Part shown: piece after piece, positions 13,001 through 24,647 of the stretch
Position numbering within the stretch: the first letter of the stretch is position 1
Layout of the letters: each line of letters opens with the position of its first letter
Source of the DNA: Blasia pusilla
Taxonomy: Eukaryota; Marchantiophyta; Marchantiopsida; Blasiales
Direction of reading: 5' to 3'
DNA length: 64,000 nucleotides
Assembly: GCA_050084515.1 (NCBI GenBank)
Contig: CM114271.1
Coordinates: 29,202,001 to 29,266,000 of the forward strand
The notes under the pieces: model-generated
The model's database searches: none
What the model was told of the DNA's origin: nothing
The model's input: only the letters and a program-made list of their open reading frames with translations
Program-made: the position numbers and the translations under genes

Positions 13001-13480
13001 CATGCGAGTTCGGAATACACCTTTCTTTTATTCTACTCGAATGAAGCCTCTTCCCAAAGTCATTTCTGTTAGTTTGGTCCCAACACCAAATTCGATACGC
13101 GACTGACGTACATGGATCCTGATTCCTCAAAAGTTCAGGCCTTGAAAGGCAGGAGATTTGGAACCGGGTAGGTTGAGTGGTGTCAAGACTCCTCTTCTAA
13201 CTACCAATGCTGAATGGGGTTTGATTTCTTCGGTACTTCTGATTCTTGAAGTCTACTCCAGCTGGAGCATTGGGTTTCAGATACCAAGGTTTTCTAGGGT
13301 GCCTCTTGTCCCTGATAAGCATGTCGACAAGCGTTACTGAAGGCCGGAGCTTAAGCGGCTTCTCAACTTTGGAGAGAGTCATCACACTTTTGCTCCACTC
13401 TGGTACGACAAAGTTGTTCCGCTGCAGCTAGAAACCGATTAAAAAGTAATTCGAAATTGGATCTCAGGCTCGTTCAAGTA
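10050..13480. other. Region upstream of the formin exons; no gene recognised
   Basis: Composition is balanced (more GC and CpG than the repeats on either side), suggesting promoter, 5' UTR, introns or further exons of the formin gene. The longest frames (for example 12735-13106 plus, 10743-11048 minus) show no domain. One minus-strand frame at about 10.4-10.76 kb stays open apart from a single stop and could be a gene relic, but I do not recognise it. A TCCA/TCCG microsatellite lies at 12751-12793. Confidence 0.4.
12751..12793. repeat. TCCA/TCCG tetranucleotide microsatellite
   Basis: About ten imperfect tandem units of TCCR occur here, mixing TCCA and TCCG. It generates a spurious Ser-Ile-His-Pro repeat in one frame. 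Confidence 0.9.
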
Positions 13481-13496
13481 AATGAGACGGGATGGA

Positions 13497-13534
13497 CGCT
13501 ACCCACGAGTGTCAAGATAAACTCGTGGGTAGCG
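13497..13534. repeat. Perfect 14-bp hairpin just upstream of the formin exons
   Basis: Left arm CGCTACCCACGAGT (13497-13510) and right arm ACTCGTGGGTAGCG (13521-13534) are exact reverse complements around a 10-nt loop. The hairpin ends about 45 bp before the first RhoGAP-like exon candidate at 13579, probably within an intron or leader. Confidence 0.85.
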
Positions 13535-13578
13535 CCAAAATCTTGTGGTTGCTAATTATACTTCGGATGTCTTGACAG

Positions 13579-14458
13579 CCTCGGCCCTGGAAAATTTATT
13601 CGCTATTCCAGTACCTGATGAATTAGCAATGGAGACCTGGGCGGGCCTTGCTGCTGCTGATCCAGGCATATTCCTTCCTCTGCCCGGTGAATTTGGAATT
13701 GTTTCGTGCCATATACGGTTTTGTGGAATGCCCAATCTCGGCCCTCGAAGGAAAAAGTGTAGTGAATTGACGAGGGCAATTCTTAAAGAAGAACGTTGTT
13801 CACTGGCCCTTCAATTTTCTTTTTCACGTTCCCAGTCTGCCAATTGATGGTCATCGTCTGTGCAGGTGCATCCGACTGGGAGCTGAAGAATGCGGATCTA
13901 CATGTGGTTGCGGCCGGCTTACTTTTGGAGCTTAAGAGACTAAATGGTTCTCTCTTGACAGATGCACTCCACGATCGCTTCATCGCTGCTGCAGGTTTGT
14001 GTTCCGGGCTAGTTTTGACTGAGACTTGTTGCTCTTAAATATGAAGACAACGGTTTGTTGTTTCATGTGGCTGGATTGGAATTGGGCGTGGAGCTTTTGC
14101 AAGATTCTTGGATAAAGGCAGGAGGCAAGGTGTTGGCATCAGAAGATTTAAAGGGGCTCAACATGTTGGGTGTTTGCCGTTCTTGCTACAGTTGTTTAGT
14201 CCATGGCAGTGTTGCTTCCCTGCTGAGTTAGGGGCAGGCATTTTCTGTTAATCCTGCTTGCAATTGTTGCCGTTCACTCACAGCCAAGATTTGTGCAATG
14301 GGTTCTGGCTACTCTGCTTTTGCACATTTCTGACTTGATGGCGATGCCTTCAGCGATATCCAATAGGTACTCACAGATCTACGTCTTTCGGCTGCTGTTG
14401 GGGAATTTGCCGCCCATGAACTACGCAGTTCTCAAGAATCTATCTCTGCTGTTGCGAT
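13579..14458 (+). other. Formin exons encoding the RhoGAP-like module
   Basis: Three exon candidates join in phase. Exon 13579-13686 ends in DPGIFLPLPG, exon 13866-13994 gives LKNADLHVVAAGLLLELKRL and HDRFIAAA, and exon 14354 to about 14458 gives YVFRLLLGNLPPMNYAVLKN. These match the order of RhoGAP signatures: GIFRxxG, DVHVVAxLLKxxLRxLP, and LLxxLPxxNxxxLKxL. The residue at the arginine-finger position (GIFR in active GAPs) appears to be Leu, so the module may bind a Rho/ROP GTPase without stimulating hydrolysis; that is inference. Borders fit consensus splice sites; the last donor and later RhoGAP motifs are not resolved. Confidence 0.6.
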
Positions 14459-17400
14459 GTACCGCTTTCAGAAATGACTTCACTAAGTCAAAAGAAGTGA
14501 TTTTCACTTTTGGACGATTGATAATGAGGAAGAGAGACGACTTTGTATTTGTACATAGGTGATTCGCCAGCTCACATGCTCTGTTGAGCAACAAAGAAAG
14601 ATTCTTAGTGAGATTCCTACTTGTTTGCGGTCATCTTTCTTGTTATTATCCATCCGATCTTCATTTCTTCATAGGTGTCAATGATTATCTGCACTGAGTT
14701 GTATGGTCGTAGCCTCAGAGAGAAAGTGAAACAAGAACTCTTTTCTGGCAGGCAGTTGAGAGCAGTGGATGCTGGGACACTGTTCACTCTGGTTCTGATT
14801 GAGGAGTGGAATTATTTGTTTCAGTACGGGCGCGTCTCATTCCAGAGCTCTTTTACGAAGGTCGACTACAATCCTGTCTGTCCCTTAGGAACTGGTGAGG
14901 ACACTTTTGTACTAGACTGTCCACAATTTAGGGAATTTCACTTATCACCGTGTCCTTCTCCAGTAGATAGATACGACAGGAGTGAATCTTATTCTTGATA
15001 CGTGCACAGCCTAATTTCTCTTCCTAACCCATCGTCTGTGGACAAATTTTCCAATCTTAGTTTGTGGCATTAACACAGTGCACTGCTGTTGAAATGATTC
15101 ACATGGAACGCAAGAAGTTTCTTCAATAGAAAAGCAGCTCGTGGATGGCTGTGCTGTCTTGTTCCTAAGAATTGTACATTTCTAGGAAGAATGTATTTGT
15201 TGGATTCTTACATTGATCTTCTCATCACAGACAGTGCTGTGACAGACAGGTTTGCTCAAGAGTTCAGAGTCTGGGTGTTCAAATGCCGATCATATCTTGA
15301 ACTCAGGCAAGATTTGTAAAGTGGCGAAGGTTCCTTGGGGATTCCAAAGAACCTTCCAACACGACATGAACGAAGGTTCTGAAAATCATTTTGAATACAA
15401 TAGGTCAGTTCATCCAACCAATGAGTGGGAGTGGATCCGAAAATGTTGTTATTTTAATGCTCAACCTAGATTTGAGATAACACAGATGCATTTGATTGAG
15501 TGTTGCATAATCAAGGGGAGATGCAATGTAATTGCTTTGTTATTATAGAACTTAATATGAAAATTTTATGCCTTACATGCGTTGGAGAAGATGTTAAATG
15601 TTCTACTTGTGGGGTTGAACATCAAGATATCGTTGCACTGTACCCTCTGCCTTGACCATGAAGCTAAAAAGGAGCAATTCATGGCAGGCAGATTTCAGAA
15701 TGAAGCGTTTGAAAGTGAAATTTCGAAAGTGGGAGCACCTACTATGGCAACTGAGACAAATTCGTGCATCACAGGCTGTTTACCAGCACTCTCATACAAA
15801 GGTACCTCTATTTTTTTCACCTCAAAAGCAAATTGCTCTCCACAATGTATTGAATCTCAAAAGCACATCAAATGTAGGCGAGAATTAGTAGAATAAAATA
15901 ATGGGCCATTTCGTCAACTCTCAGGATTTGGTCTCTCCATGACCCATGGACCAACCTTTAAGGCGTTTAGTATAGAGCAACCCCCTTGATTTCTGCTCCA
16001 TTACTGCAGACCCAGAAGAACAATTGGATAAGAAAGAGCAGGAAATCAGCTGCTATGGACCAAGCTACTGGAAGCACTGGTTTGAAGAGAGTGATCTAAA
16101 GTTCTGCAAGAATATCTTGAAGTATGCTCTGTCAAGAAGACGTACAAAGCAGACAAATTCATCAGCAGATGGGGTCAAGGGGGCCGAATTTGAGAATGGG
16201 TGGGAGGAGGGGAAAAAGAGCCATCAAAAGGTTGATTTAGGTCCTCATGAAAGATTAAAAGTTCCAGAGGGGAAGTTAAAAGGAGTCCTCAACCAAGATG
16301 ATGGTTCTTTACCCTTACCTAGTCAAGCTACTGATTCGGTTTGTAGGCAAGATAATAGATCCTTGTGCAGTGGAAGAAAGGATTACAAGGCTTATGTATC
16401 TGCTGAAAAGAGTTCCAGGGCTCTAGAAGAATTTTATAAGACAGAACGTGTCCATTTCTCTCACTGTGGTTTTCCACATTCTTGTATCAGCCAAGGCACC
16501 AGTAAAGGTGGATTGGAGAGCATTAAAATCTATGGCAGAAGTGAGGATGCCAAGATTGCAAGTGGGATTGCCATGAGCTCCGAAACTGCTAAGCTAAGCC
16601 GCAAAAGGGAAGATTCACACCTGGGTTCCAGTAGTAGCACAGCTGGATGGAAAGAAAGCAGAGGCTCGATATTAGGAACAGTTGACAGGGAGGCTTCGTG
16701 CACTGATAAGAGCCCTGTAGATGGCTTAAGGTCCAACTCGGAAGAGATAAATTTCAGTGGTAGTACCTCTTCGTTTGCATATTTGATTGGGGATTCTAAA
16801 ACTTCTGGGTGGACAAAGGGAAGACCCTTGGATAATGGTGGAGAGTCTTTGAGAAGTGATTTCTGTGATGAAAAAAGCTCTGTGATCGCAAAGTTAAGCT
16901 CTCAAATAAGAGAACTCATTTTGGCTCGAAGTGGCCTCTCACAATCATCCCATCGTGAAGATAACAGTACGAATGACATGCAACATGTTTCATGTTTGGA
17001 GAAGGGAGCAGAAAATACGAAGACTAATTTATCTACCCAGAGTAACTCAGACATTGGCAGAGCAAATTTCAGAACAGGAAGGTCTTTTTCTTCCCAAACC
17101 AACTGCTCGTGGACACAACAGAGGCGAGGTTGTGAACAGGGATATAATGAAGGTAGTCTAGAAGATTTGACACCTAAAGTTGTGGATGGTGACGTGCTAT
17201 TAAGTGACCTCATGTCTCCTTTCAGCGTGTCTTCCGAAGCTCAGAATTGCAACATCGATACTCCTGAGTTTCCATGTAAGTCAAAGGAAGAGAATAAATG
17301 CTCACAGGTGCCAGATGGGCTATCCAGCCTTTCACCAGATCGTCAGAGCACGTTGCAGACTTCAGTGGATGATGTACTGGCTTGCACAGAGGTCACAAAG

Positions 17401-20400
17401 CCAGTGGAAGACGCAACACTATATCAAGAAAAGTTTCAGACGGATAGTGGGGAGACATTTACCAGAGACTTGGCGGCGAGAAAAGATGATTTGAGCAAAG
17501 AGGTGATGCAAGGGTCCGCTATCAGTATATCATCTTCCCCTGTGAAAATAGGAAATGAGCAAGACTCTTCAAACAGACTACCTCAAAAATTATATATTCA
17601 ACAACAGAATTTGGTGAGCTTATGTGATCAAGTTACAATTACTGCAAGGGTGCAACAGAGGGATGGAAGCAGGGTGCCTTATAATGCTGAGAATAACAGA
17701 GGGTTGCAATTGCTGCTTGCTCGCAATGAGCTGGGGACCAGCAGAGGTTTCCCCGTTGAACCCAGGCCTGGAACATGCTTACTACGAGTTTTTGCAAGTG
17801 CTAACGCAGAGAAGAGCATGCTTGATAGTCAAGTTGACTCCAGCCATTCGTCTACACACCATGTGAATCAAACTATGGCTGAGGTGCCCTTGGATGGTGA
17901 TAGTGTGAAGGCTTCTCTTTGTAAATCTGTGCAGGATATGTCTACTCCTGCTGTTCATTGTGAGGTTGCTTGTGTCTCCTCTTCTGTAGCATCATCTACA
18001 ATTCAATGTATCCACAGGGATACTCTCCTGCAAGCAAGTTCGTTACCCTGTGCAAATAACGAGAAAGGCGAGCTGAATGTCCCTCCAAACGATCACATAC
18101 GAGTCTGCTCGTCATCCAATCAATTAGCAGAAAGTACGAGTATGATATCTCACCCTTGTGCAAATAGTATGGAAACGTCCCTTGTAGGACCCGGACATAT
18201 ACCCGGTAATGTGCCTGGTCGAGAAATCACTGTGAAATCCAGTAGCCTTTGCCCAGTGATAGGTAATACTACTGAGTCGATCACTTTTTCCAGCGCTAAC
18301 ACAGTCCCTCATTGCATACTTCCTAACTCACTTTTCCAACCAACCCCAGGCCTACCCAATTCTTCTATCCCTCCCTCCCTCCATACCCATCCTCCACTGA
18401 AAGCATCTCCTCCAGCTCCACCTACACCTATGTCACAACCACATTCCCCTTGTCCGCTTCCGCCTCCTCCTCCTCCTCCGCCTCCGCCTCCCCCCTCCCC
18501 CTCCCCCTCCACTCTCAGCTCCACCACCGCTAAAGATGGTAGGAGTTTCTCCTCCTCCTCCTCCTCCTCCTCCAGGCTTGGGAGGAGATTCGTTAGCCAT
18601 CCACGGTAAAAGACCCAAAATGAAACAGCTTGTCTGGGATAAAATTTCTGGTGCCACAGCTGATCAGACTGTTTGGAAAACTGCAACTCTGAGCTCGGTC
18701 AAGATGGACCTTGAGGAGCTCGAATCGTTATTTGCTGTCAATGATGTGAACCCCACTGGCAGCCACTCGAAGGTGATTACTATTTCGGACTGTCACACCA
18801 TTATTTCTCCATGCTTATAAATGACGATTGCTACTACACACAAAATATCTCTTTTATGGCTATTTGTGTAACCAAAACATGTTATGATTGAGCCAGTACT
18901 GCGCAGAACTTTCTGTCCAAGATGTTTCTTTGCATAATAACAGTACCCGGTAAGACTCGGAGTGCTCCGTACTGGGGAAGTTGAAAAAGAGTAAACAATG
19001 AAGTTGATGAATGGTCGCATGTCTAACCAGAGTCGTGTTAACCGAACTGTTACATGTTCAAGTTTGTTGTTTTAAGTGGAGTTATCCTCGGTAAGTTTTG
19101 GGTACCTGGGGTTAGCTGGGTGATGCTACGAGCTGGTGTTCCTACAAGTTTGATTTCTGTGTGTGCAGCAGCACATATGAACCTTAAAGTCAAGCTATTT
19201 TCCCATCCTGGTCTTTTAATGAAGGTCCATGAGATAAAAAACAAGACCTGAATGAATAAAAGGAGATGAGGGAACTCATTGGAAGTACTTAACAGGGGAC
19301 TCGAATAGTTGGGAACACCAGGGCCACAGACGGCCCGTGGCAAAGGGAAATGGGGAGCTCCCCATGAGAAGAGTTTTGTTAGTAAACTGATACTACTATC
19401 AGAGTCTTCCACAACAGTATCGATGTCTTTTGCTTCATTCAGAGCTAGTTTCTCAACAGCTCTCAGGAGCAGGACATTTCTCAAGTAGCACTCGTTGCAG
19501 ATGGAATCTCTTTGTGATCCCCTTCCTGATTATTTCTATTCCATAAGAACTTTATCTTTTCAAACGCCAGATACTGACGAATCTCCTGACCAACAATGAT
19601 AAAGCTTTCAGTCAAATCCCATTCTCCATCGAGAACTGCCTACCGATCCTTTTTTGTTTCCAGGATTTGTCAGGTCGCAAGAAGAAAGTACAAGGTGTGC
19701 AAGTTCTGGATCTGAAAAGAGCACACAACATTGGAATTCAGTTGAGAAGTGTTCGTAAGCCTGTTCCAGAACTGTGCCAGGCTCTTCGGGACAAGGATGA
19801 GAGTGTGCTAACTATGGAAGTGCTTAATGTTATGCTGAACACTCTTCCCACTGAAGAGGATATGACGCTTATTAAAGCATATGCTGGAGATCCGTCTGAG
19901 CTTGCAGAGGTTGAAAAGTAAGCCCATTCTGATGTTCCAAGGGCTGGAACCTTCGTGAATTGTTCCCTTAAGCAGGAAAAATGTTGTTCGAGGACCCCTC
20001 TGAATTTTCACTCAGCTTTCGATAGCTTGTAGGCTCCTGAGTTGCCCTCGGTCTTCGGGTTGTCTATCTGTTTGGTGAGAAAGATCATGTTAATGCTATG
20101 TCTCACCAAATTTGGTCCGTCGGTTGATGCTTACTGCCCTATTCTCAAGTTATGGTCTTTCCAAGAAGATTTTCGATTCGTGAAATTCATTGGAATAACT
20201 GGTTTAGAAAATTTCTTATTTTCACCAATCGTTGTAAGTCCTCACTTTGTACTTGAACGTCAGTAACTATACACTGTCAAGGGAGTGCATCTTGGAGTCC
20301 TTATTTACCTTCTGAAAATATTTTCCGGCATATATCAAACACCCATCCTAAGGAATAAGTATTTCCTGTCACCAAAAATCATATCTACGCTATTGAACTG

Positions 20401-21967
20401 CCAATTTTATGCTGACTTTATCACTTGAGTAGGTACTATTTGGAGCTCACGAGTATTTCCAGACATGAAAAGCTCATTAAGGCTTTCATTTTTAAAGGAC
20501 AGTACGCCCTTACCTTCCAACAAGTGAGATTTTTTTCTTCTTCCCAGGCTCTAAATGTCATAGAACCCGTCTGTACTTTGATAAATGAATGGTGGAACTG
20601 ACCATCATTGGCCGTTCCTCCTTAAAGCTTAAATTTTTTTTTCTACCATCACAAATCAAAACGGTATGTACTTTCTCAATTTACAAGTTTTACCCATGGT
20701 GACTGAGTAGTTGATGCATTTTCCCTGGAGTGATTTACTCTTTGCAGGTGCAACAAGATTTAAAGCTGCTCGAGCAAGCTTGTGATCAACTGAAGGCCAG
20801 TCAAAGCTTTATGAAAATACTGGAGATGGTCCTTGCAGTGGGCAATCATTTGAATGGTGGTAGCTTTCGTGGCGCGGCTAGAGGTTTCAAGCTTGGTGCT
20901 TTACTGAAGCTTATGGATGTCAAAAGCTGCAACAGGAAAACCACCCTTCTTCATTTTGTGGTGGCAGAACTACTCAGAACAGATCAGAAGGTTTGCCTAA
21001 TCAGGATAGTTCCAACCGTTTCTTAGAATGCTTGCGAGTCTGTGTGAATTTTTTTTGGCGATCCAGATGAAGGTGTAACAGTATATTACTGGAAGGCTGA
21101 GCACGTGAGATGCTAATATTCTTGTGACTTAAGACTCTCTCACTCGTAAATGTGAAGGTGGGGAAGCTTGGTGAAGAATTGAAGCTGGTAAAATCAGCAG
21201 CTAACTTGAGCTTGGAGCGAATGAAGTTTGGCCTGAGAGAGTTGGAGGTGGGGGTGGAGCTTATAAAGTCGGAGGTTGCTCATTCTCAGGGGTTAGCAGC
21301 TAAGGAGAATCTCGACGAGAAGCAGCAGCTGCTGCTGCTGATGCCTTTCCATGAAAAATCAGAATCAGAAGTGAATTTGCTCCGAGGTTTATACGACACG
21401 ACTCTGACCAAATTGAAAGACCTGGCAGTCTACTTTGGCGAGACCTTGAAAGAGGACAGGTTGATCGAACTCTTCCGAACAACGCGTGAATTCCTCTTCA
21501 TGTTTGACCAGGTGAGCTCTGAACTCAAAGAGGCGAAGCGACGTGAAGACGCAACAGCCAGCAAAAGAGCACAGCCCTTTACCTGTTCCAGTTTCTCCTG
21601 TCCAGTCTCTCCAGCAAAGGGCTCCCATTCGGCGGTAGCCTTGACAAAGGAATGTCCTACTGTATTTAATCTGGTTCCACATGAGGATGGGCAAGCCAAG
21701 CAGGTGGACTTGGGAGTAAGTTCTCTTCTGAAGAAAACCCAATCTTTCCCTTTTTTCCGAACTGAACAATTGCAGTTGCCTGACAACGGAAAAGAGAAGG
21801 AAGATTTGGGCTTGCTCCCAACTCTGCAGAACTCCACGTCTTGTCTCAGAGAAATTCCTAGAAGCAACGTAGTCACCAATCCCCTCTGGAATGACAATAT
21901 GGCTGACAGACCAGATCCTTTTTCTACTCAAAGTGCCTGTTACGACTCTGATTGGTCCACTGGATGA
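13579..21967 (+). CDS. Formin (FH2 protein) with RhoGAP-like N-terminal region, multi-exon
   Basis: This is the clearest host gene. Exons with GT/AG borders and compatible phases: 13579-13686, 13866-13994, 14354 to about 14458, one ending at 15801, 16010-18772, 19664-19917, 20433-20523, 20748-20990 and 21158-21967 (stop TGA 21965-21967). The N-terminal exons resemble a RhoGAP fold, the long exon encodes a Ser-rich linker and proline-rich FH1, and the last exons encode FH2 and a C-terminal tail. Formins nucleate and elongate actin filaments, with FH1 delivering profilin-actin to the FH2 dimer. Formins with RhoGAP-like domains are, from memory, reported in mosses and lycophytes. The true start codon and some exons between 14.46 and 15.8 kb are unresolved. 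A one-base excess in the FH1 C-run shifts the frame (listed separately), so the gene is either miscalled at that base or damaged. Confidence 0.88.
15640..15801 (+). other. Probable formin exon preceding the long exon (start uncertain)
   Basis: The frame ending LPALSYK stops at a GT donor after 15801 with phase 1, which joins exactly to the acceptor at 16009 (TACTGCAG) to give SYK-D-PEEQLDKKEQE. The 5' border is a guess because several AG dinucleotides occur between 15.63 and 15.70 kb. No domain is recognised; it would be a linker between the RhoGAP-like and Ser-rich regions. Confidence 0.4.
16010..18772 (+). other. Long formin exon: Ser-rich linker, FH1 and start of FH2
   Basis: From the acceptor at 16009 the frame stays open for over 800 codons. 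It begins PEEQLDKKEQEISCYGPSYW, continues through a Ser/Asn/Thr-rich region without recognisable domains, and reaches a proline-rich FH1 tract from about 18.34 kb with runs of eight or more Pro. Beyond 18.53 kb FH1 continues in the next frame (MVGVSPPPPPPPPGLGG), which leads into the FH2 start: KMKQLVWDKISGATADQTVW, then LEELESLFAVN. The exon ends at 18772 before GTGATT. The frame change lies in the C-rich tract 18490-18510 and is best explained by one surplus C in the six-C run at 18490-18495. Confidence 0.85.
18490..18535 (+). other. Single-base frameshift in the FH1 proline tract
   Basis: Upstream codons read Pro in the frame of 16024 up to about 18495; downstream, Pro-rich FH1 and all of FH2 lie in the +1 frame. 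The C-run at 18490-18495 has six C where the surrounding CCN periodicity calls for five. With one fewer C both halves read as a single uninterrupted frame. There is no GT...AG intron that could explain the shift within this tract. Confidence 0.75.
19664..21967 (+). other. Formin FH2 exons and C-terminus
   Basis: Exon 19664-19917 encodes VLDLKRAHNIGIQLRSV and ...YAGDPSELAEVEK. Exon 20433-20523 encodes YYLELTSISRHEKLIKAF, the FFLEL-x-I-P segment of FH2. Exon 20748-20990 encodes LEQACDQLKASQSFMKILE, a GNHLNGG...RGAARGFKL block and KTTLLHFVVAEL, the most conserved FH2 block (usually GNRMNxGTxRGxAxxFKLxxL). Exon 21158-21967 completes FH2 (helical VGKLGEELKLVKSAANLSLE, then YFGETLKEDRLIELFRTTRE) and adds a tail ending SDWSTG. 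All phases match: 19917 ends phase 2 and 20433 supplies the third base of Lys. No internal stops are seen in FH2, so the catalytic half looks intact. Confidence 0.93.
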
Positions 21968-21999
21968 CCCAGCCAACTCAACCGCGTTGCTTATGTTCG

Positions 22000-22600
22000 T
22001 TTCCTGATTGTTTGCTTGCAGCAGCGCATGATCTGTGTATCTCATATGTTGTGTTCACCCTATCTCATGTCTTTTCGAACTACAACCATTTGTGCCATAG
22101 CTATCTATACTATTATCAGAGGTCGAAACTTTCCAAACCTCGACACCTATCATCCTTGACCAACCCAAATTTGTCACATGCCCCCGGCTTTGTAGCTGGA
22201 ATGATTATTAATTAGCACTCGCCCCTATAGCATGGGCAATGCATCCCAAGTTTTCCATGGTCGGAAGGGCATCTAGTTGTACTAATTCATATCCCATGGA
22301 GGTTAGTTCACACATGTACACCTTCATTGCCCCTTTACATGACAATAGATGGATTCCCCTAATTGGCTGAATCTGAAGCATAGGTAGTATCCTGGTTTTG
22401 TGATTTTGTTTTGAATGTATTTGATAAATAGTGGAAAAGCGGATGGGATCATCCCCAACTCGGAAACACACCAATAAGCTCCAGCACTAGTGGGCCGATT
22501 GGTTAAGACTCTCTATGAAGGTCTAGGATTTGTCATGGAAAAGAAATGAGCTAAATCTACTGAAAATCTAATGTAAACCTTAGTGGCTTCCCAAATGGAT
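22000..22600. other. Formin 3' flank, no gene seen
   Basis: After the formin stop codon the sequence becomes AT-richer, consistent with a 3' UTR and flank. No further coding motif is seen before the hAT-like relic begins. Confidence 0.5.
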
Positions 22601-24239
22601 TGGAGGATTGATTGCAATGGATCTTACGGTTATGCAATGGTTGGGTGCAGGGTTTAGGGAGATTTTTTTGAATTACCAGATTATTACTGAGATTTTGTAG
22701 TTATTAGGTCTTTTTTAACAGATACCCGCCATGAATGGCCATTTTAATATTTGTATAATATTTTTGGTATTTTTCAATGGTCATCAGCGAGAATCCAAAA
22801 ATTTAAAAAATCGCCCCCGCCAGATCTTTTAAAAAACTTTCCAATGAGTTTCCGAGTGTTTGAAGACTCCTGCCAAAAACCAATGGCGTAAAATTTCACT
22901 GGATTATTTGGTGCTTTCGCTTGTTCTCTTTCCCATTTTATGACTCTTCAATAGAAACTAGTCTCCTATTCACTCACTCCACAATTGAAACATGTATCCA
23001 ATGTGGAAGGGAGTTCACTTTGCTCCATTTTCTAAAACCTATTGTCAATTAAGTCTCACATCACATGAAATTCTATAAATTTCCACATCCCAGAGGCTAT
23101 GATATCCTTGGCACGAGTTGATCCTTGCAACCTTCCAACCATTTGGGAACCAAGTATCCTCTCCCCCTCTATAATACTTGGAGCCCCAAAACTCCAAGTA
23201 TTCTTAAAGGGCCCTACTGCACCAAAAAATCAAAATTTAAAGTATCAAAATTTATAGATATTTGAGTGTTGTCTACTTCTAAATGTGTGACAAATATCTA
23301 TGGGGAATAGCAAATATATATCTAAAATAATTACAAATTTTCCACAACACCATAGACTTTGAAAACAAATCCTCATAGTTAGAGGAAGGTCCTTCAAAGG
23401 CAATCCTCAAAATATTTAAATATTTTTTCGTCAACCTATAACAAGATTTTCTTTTGATTATATTCTTAATGGAGAATGTTCTCTCACATTATGGTAGTAC
23501 TTGCACATTGGACTCTAGCAATATTTGCTAAAATCATCAAGTTCGAAAACTAACACTGTAGAGAGGGATTCCAACTTACCATAGCCTAAAGGTATTTAAA
23601 GTTATGATCCTTTCACTATGTGGTAGCCATCAACTCATCGGACTGAAACTGAAAAATAGGAGAATTAATCAAAGCAAGATCTTACTCTTTAGGGCTATCT
23701 CGAAATTAACAATGCTCCCTATAGTGCTAACACCCACAAATTTGTATTAGAAAATCTTGCTCAAATTTGCAAGCATGGAAAGAATATCAACCAGAAAATA
23801 CAATTGATATATAATTTGGAATGATCTTAACTTGTTAAATAAATTAGAAGCATTCCCATGATCCTCCAAAGAGGAAATCTCCCTAAAATAACTCAACAAT
23901 GATTTCAGGGAATCACACAATGTGGAAACAACTTGCCAACGAGATAACCATTGTATTTTATGGTATCTCTTTATGACTCTTTGGGAGTCATTGAACTTTT
24001 CTTACAATGATGTTAGAATTTTTTTCCTCTTGGAGGACCTCCTGAAGTAACCAACTACAACATTCAGAATTGAATCTACTTCGTTAGAGATTTCCTTGCA
24101 ATCAATAGCTTTCGCAACAAACAAAGCTGTTAGATTTTTCCTAAGAGCAACAAACCGAATAGATAGAATATAGGCAGAGATTGGAAATTTTCAAAAATGG
24201 CATAGCCTCCTTTGTGAGGAAGTATGCACACTTAAACAA

Positions 24240-24436
24240 CTAGTAAGGTACCAGTGTGATGCACGAGTAAATAAAAAAGTGTTTGAAGAGCTAGTGTATA
24301 ACCCGTGAAGGGAAGAGATTAATGATGTTGCACATAAATTCAATTTTTTTCTTGTTGCCCGTAGGAGCCCTGTTGCCACATGTCAAGCAGAGAGGTATTT
24401 GGAAATCAAGAAGACACTCTCCCATAATAATATAGA
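24240..24436 (-). mobile_element. Small non-autonomous Helitron, unit 1 (197 bp)
   Basis: On the minus strand it begins TCTATATTATTATGGGAGAG (5' TC at 24436-24435) and ends with a hairpin (CTCGTGCATCACAC) followed by TACCTTACTAG at 24240-24243, the CTRR terminus of Helitrons. The next minus-strand host base (24239) is T, as expected for insertion between A and T. No coding capacity; it would depend on a Rep/helicase supplied in trans. Confidence 0.8.
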
Positions 24437-24647
24437 TAAGGTGCCCGTGCGATGCACGAGAAATAAAAAAGTGTTTGAAGAGCTAGTGTATAGCCGGTGA
24501 AAGGAAGGATTAATGATGCTCCACAAAAATTCAAATTTTTTTCTTGTTGCCCGTAGCATGTGAAACATTTTCTTGCTGCCCAATTGCCACATGTTAAGCA
24601 CAGAGGTGTTTGCAAATCAAGAATGCACTCTCCCATAATAATATAGA
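24437..24647 (-). mobile_element. Small non-autonomous Helitron, unit 2 (211 bp), head-to-tail with unit 1
   Basis: The 5' end on the minus strand is TCTATATTATTATGGGAGAG, with TC at 24647-24646 and host A at 24648. The 3' hairpin (CTCGTGCATCGCACGGG) is followed by CACCTTA and then directly by the TC of unit 1, so unit 2 lacks the terminal CTAG. The two units share most of their sequence with small indels. One CTAG and one outer TC delimit the pair, which suggests the dimer moved or formed as one unit. Confidence 0.8.

Noticed and set aside
18309-18686. Minus-strand Gly/Glu-rich frames opposite the formin
   Set aside because: They are the antisense of the FH1 proline and serine codon runs; the plus strand has domain and splice evidence.
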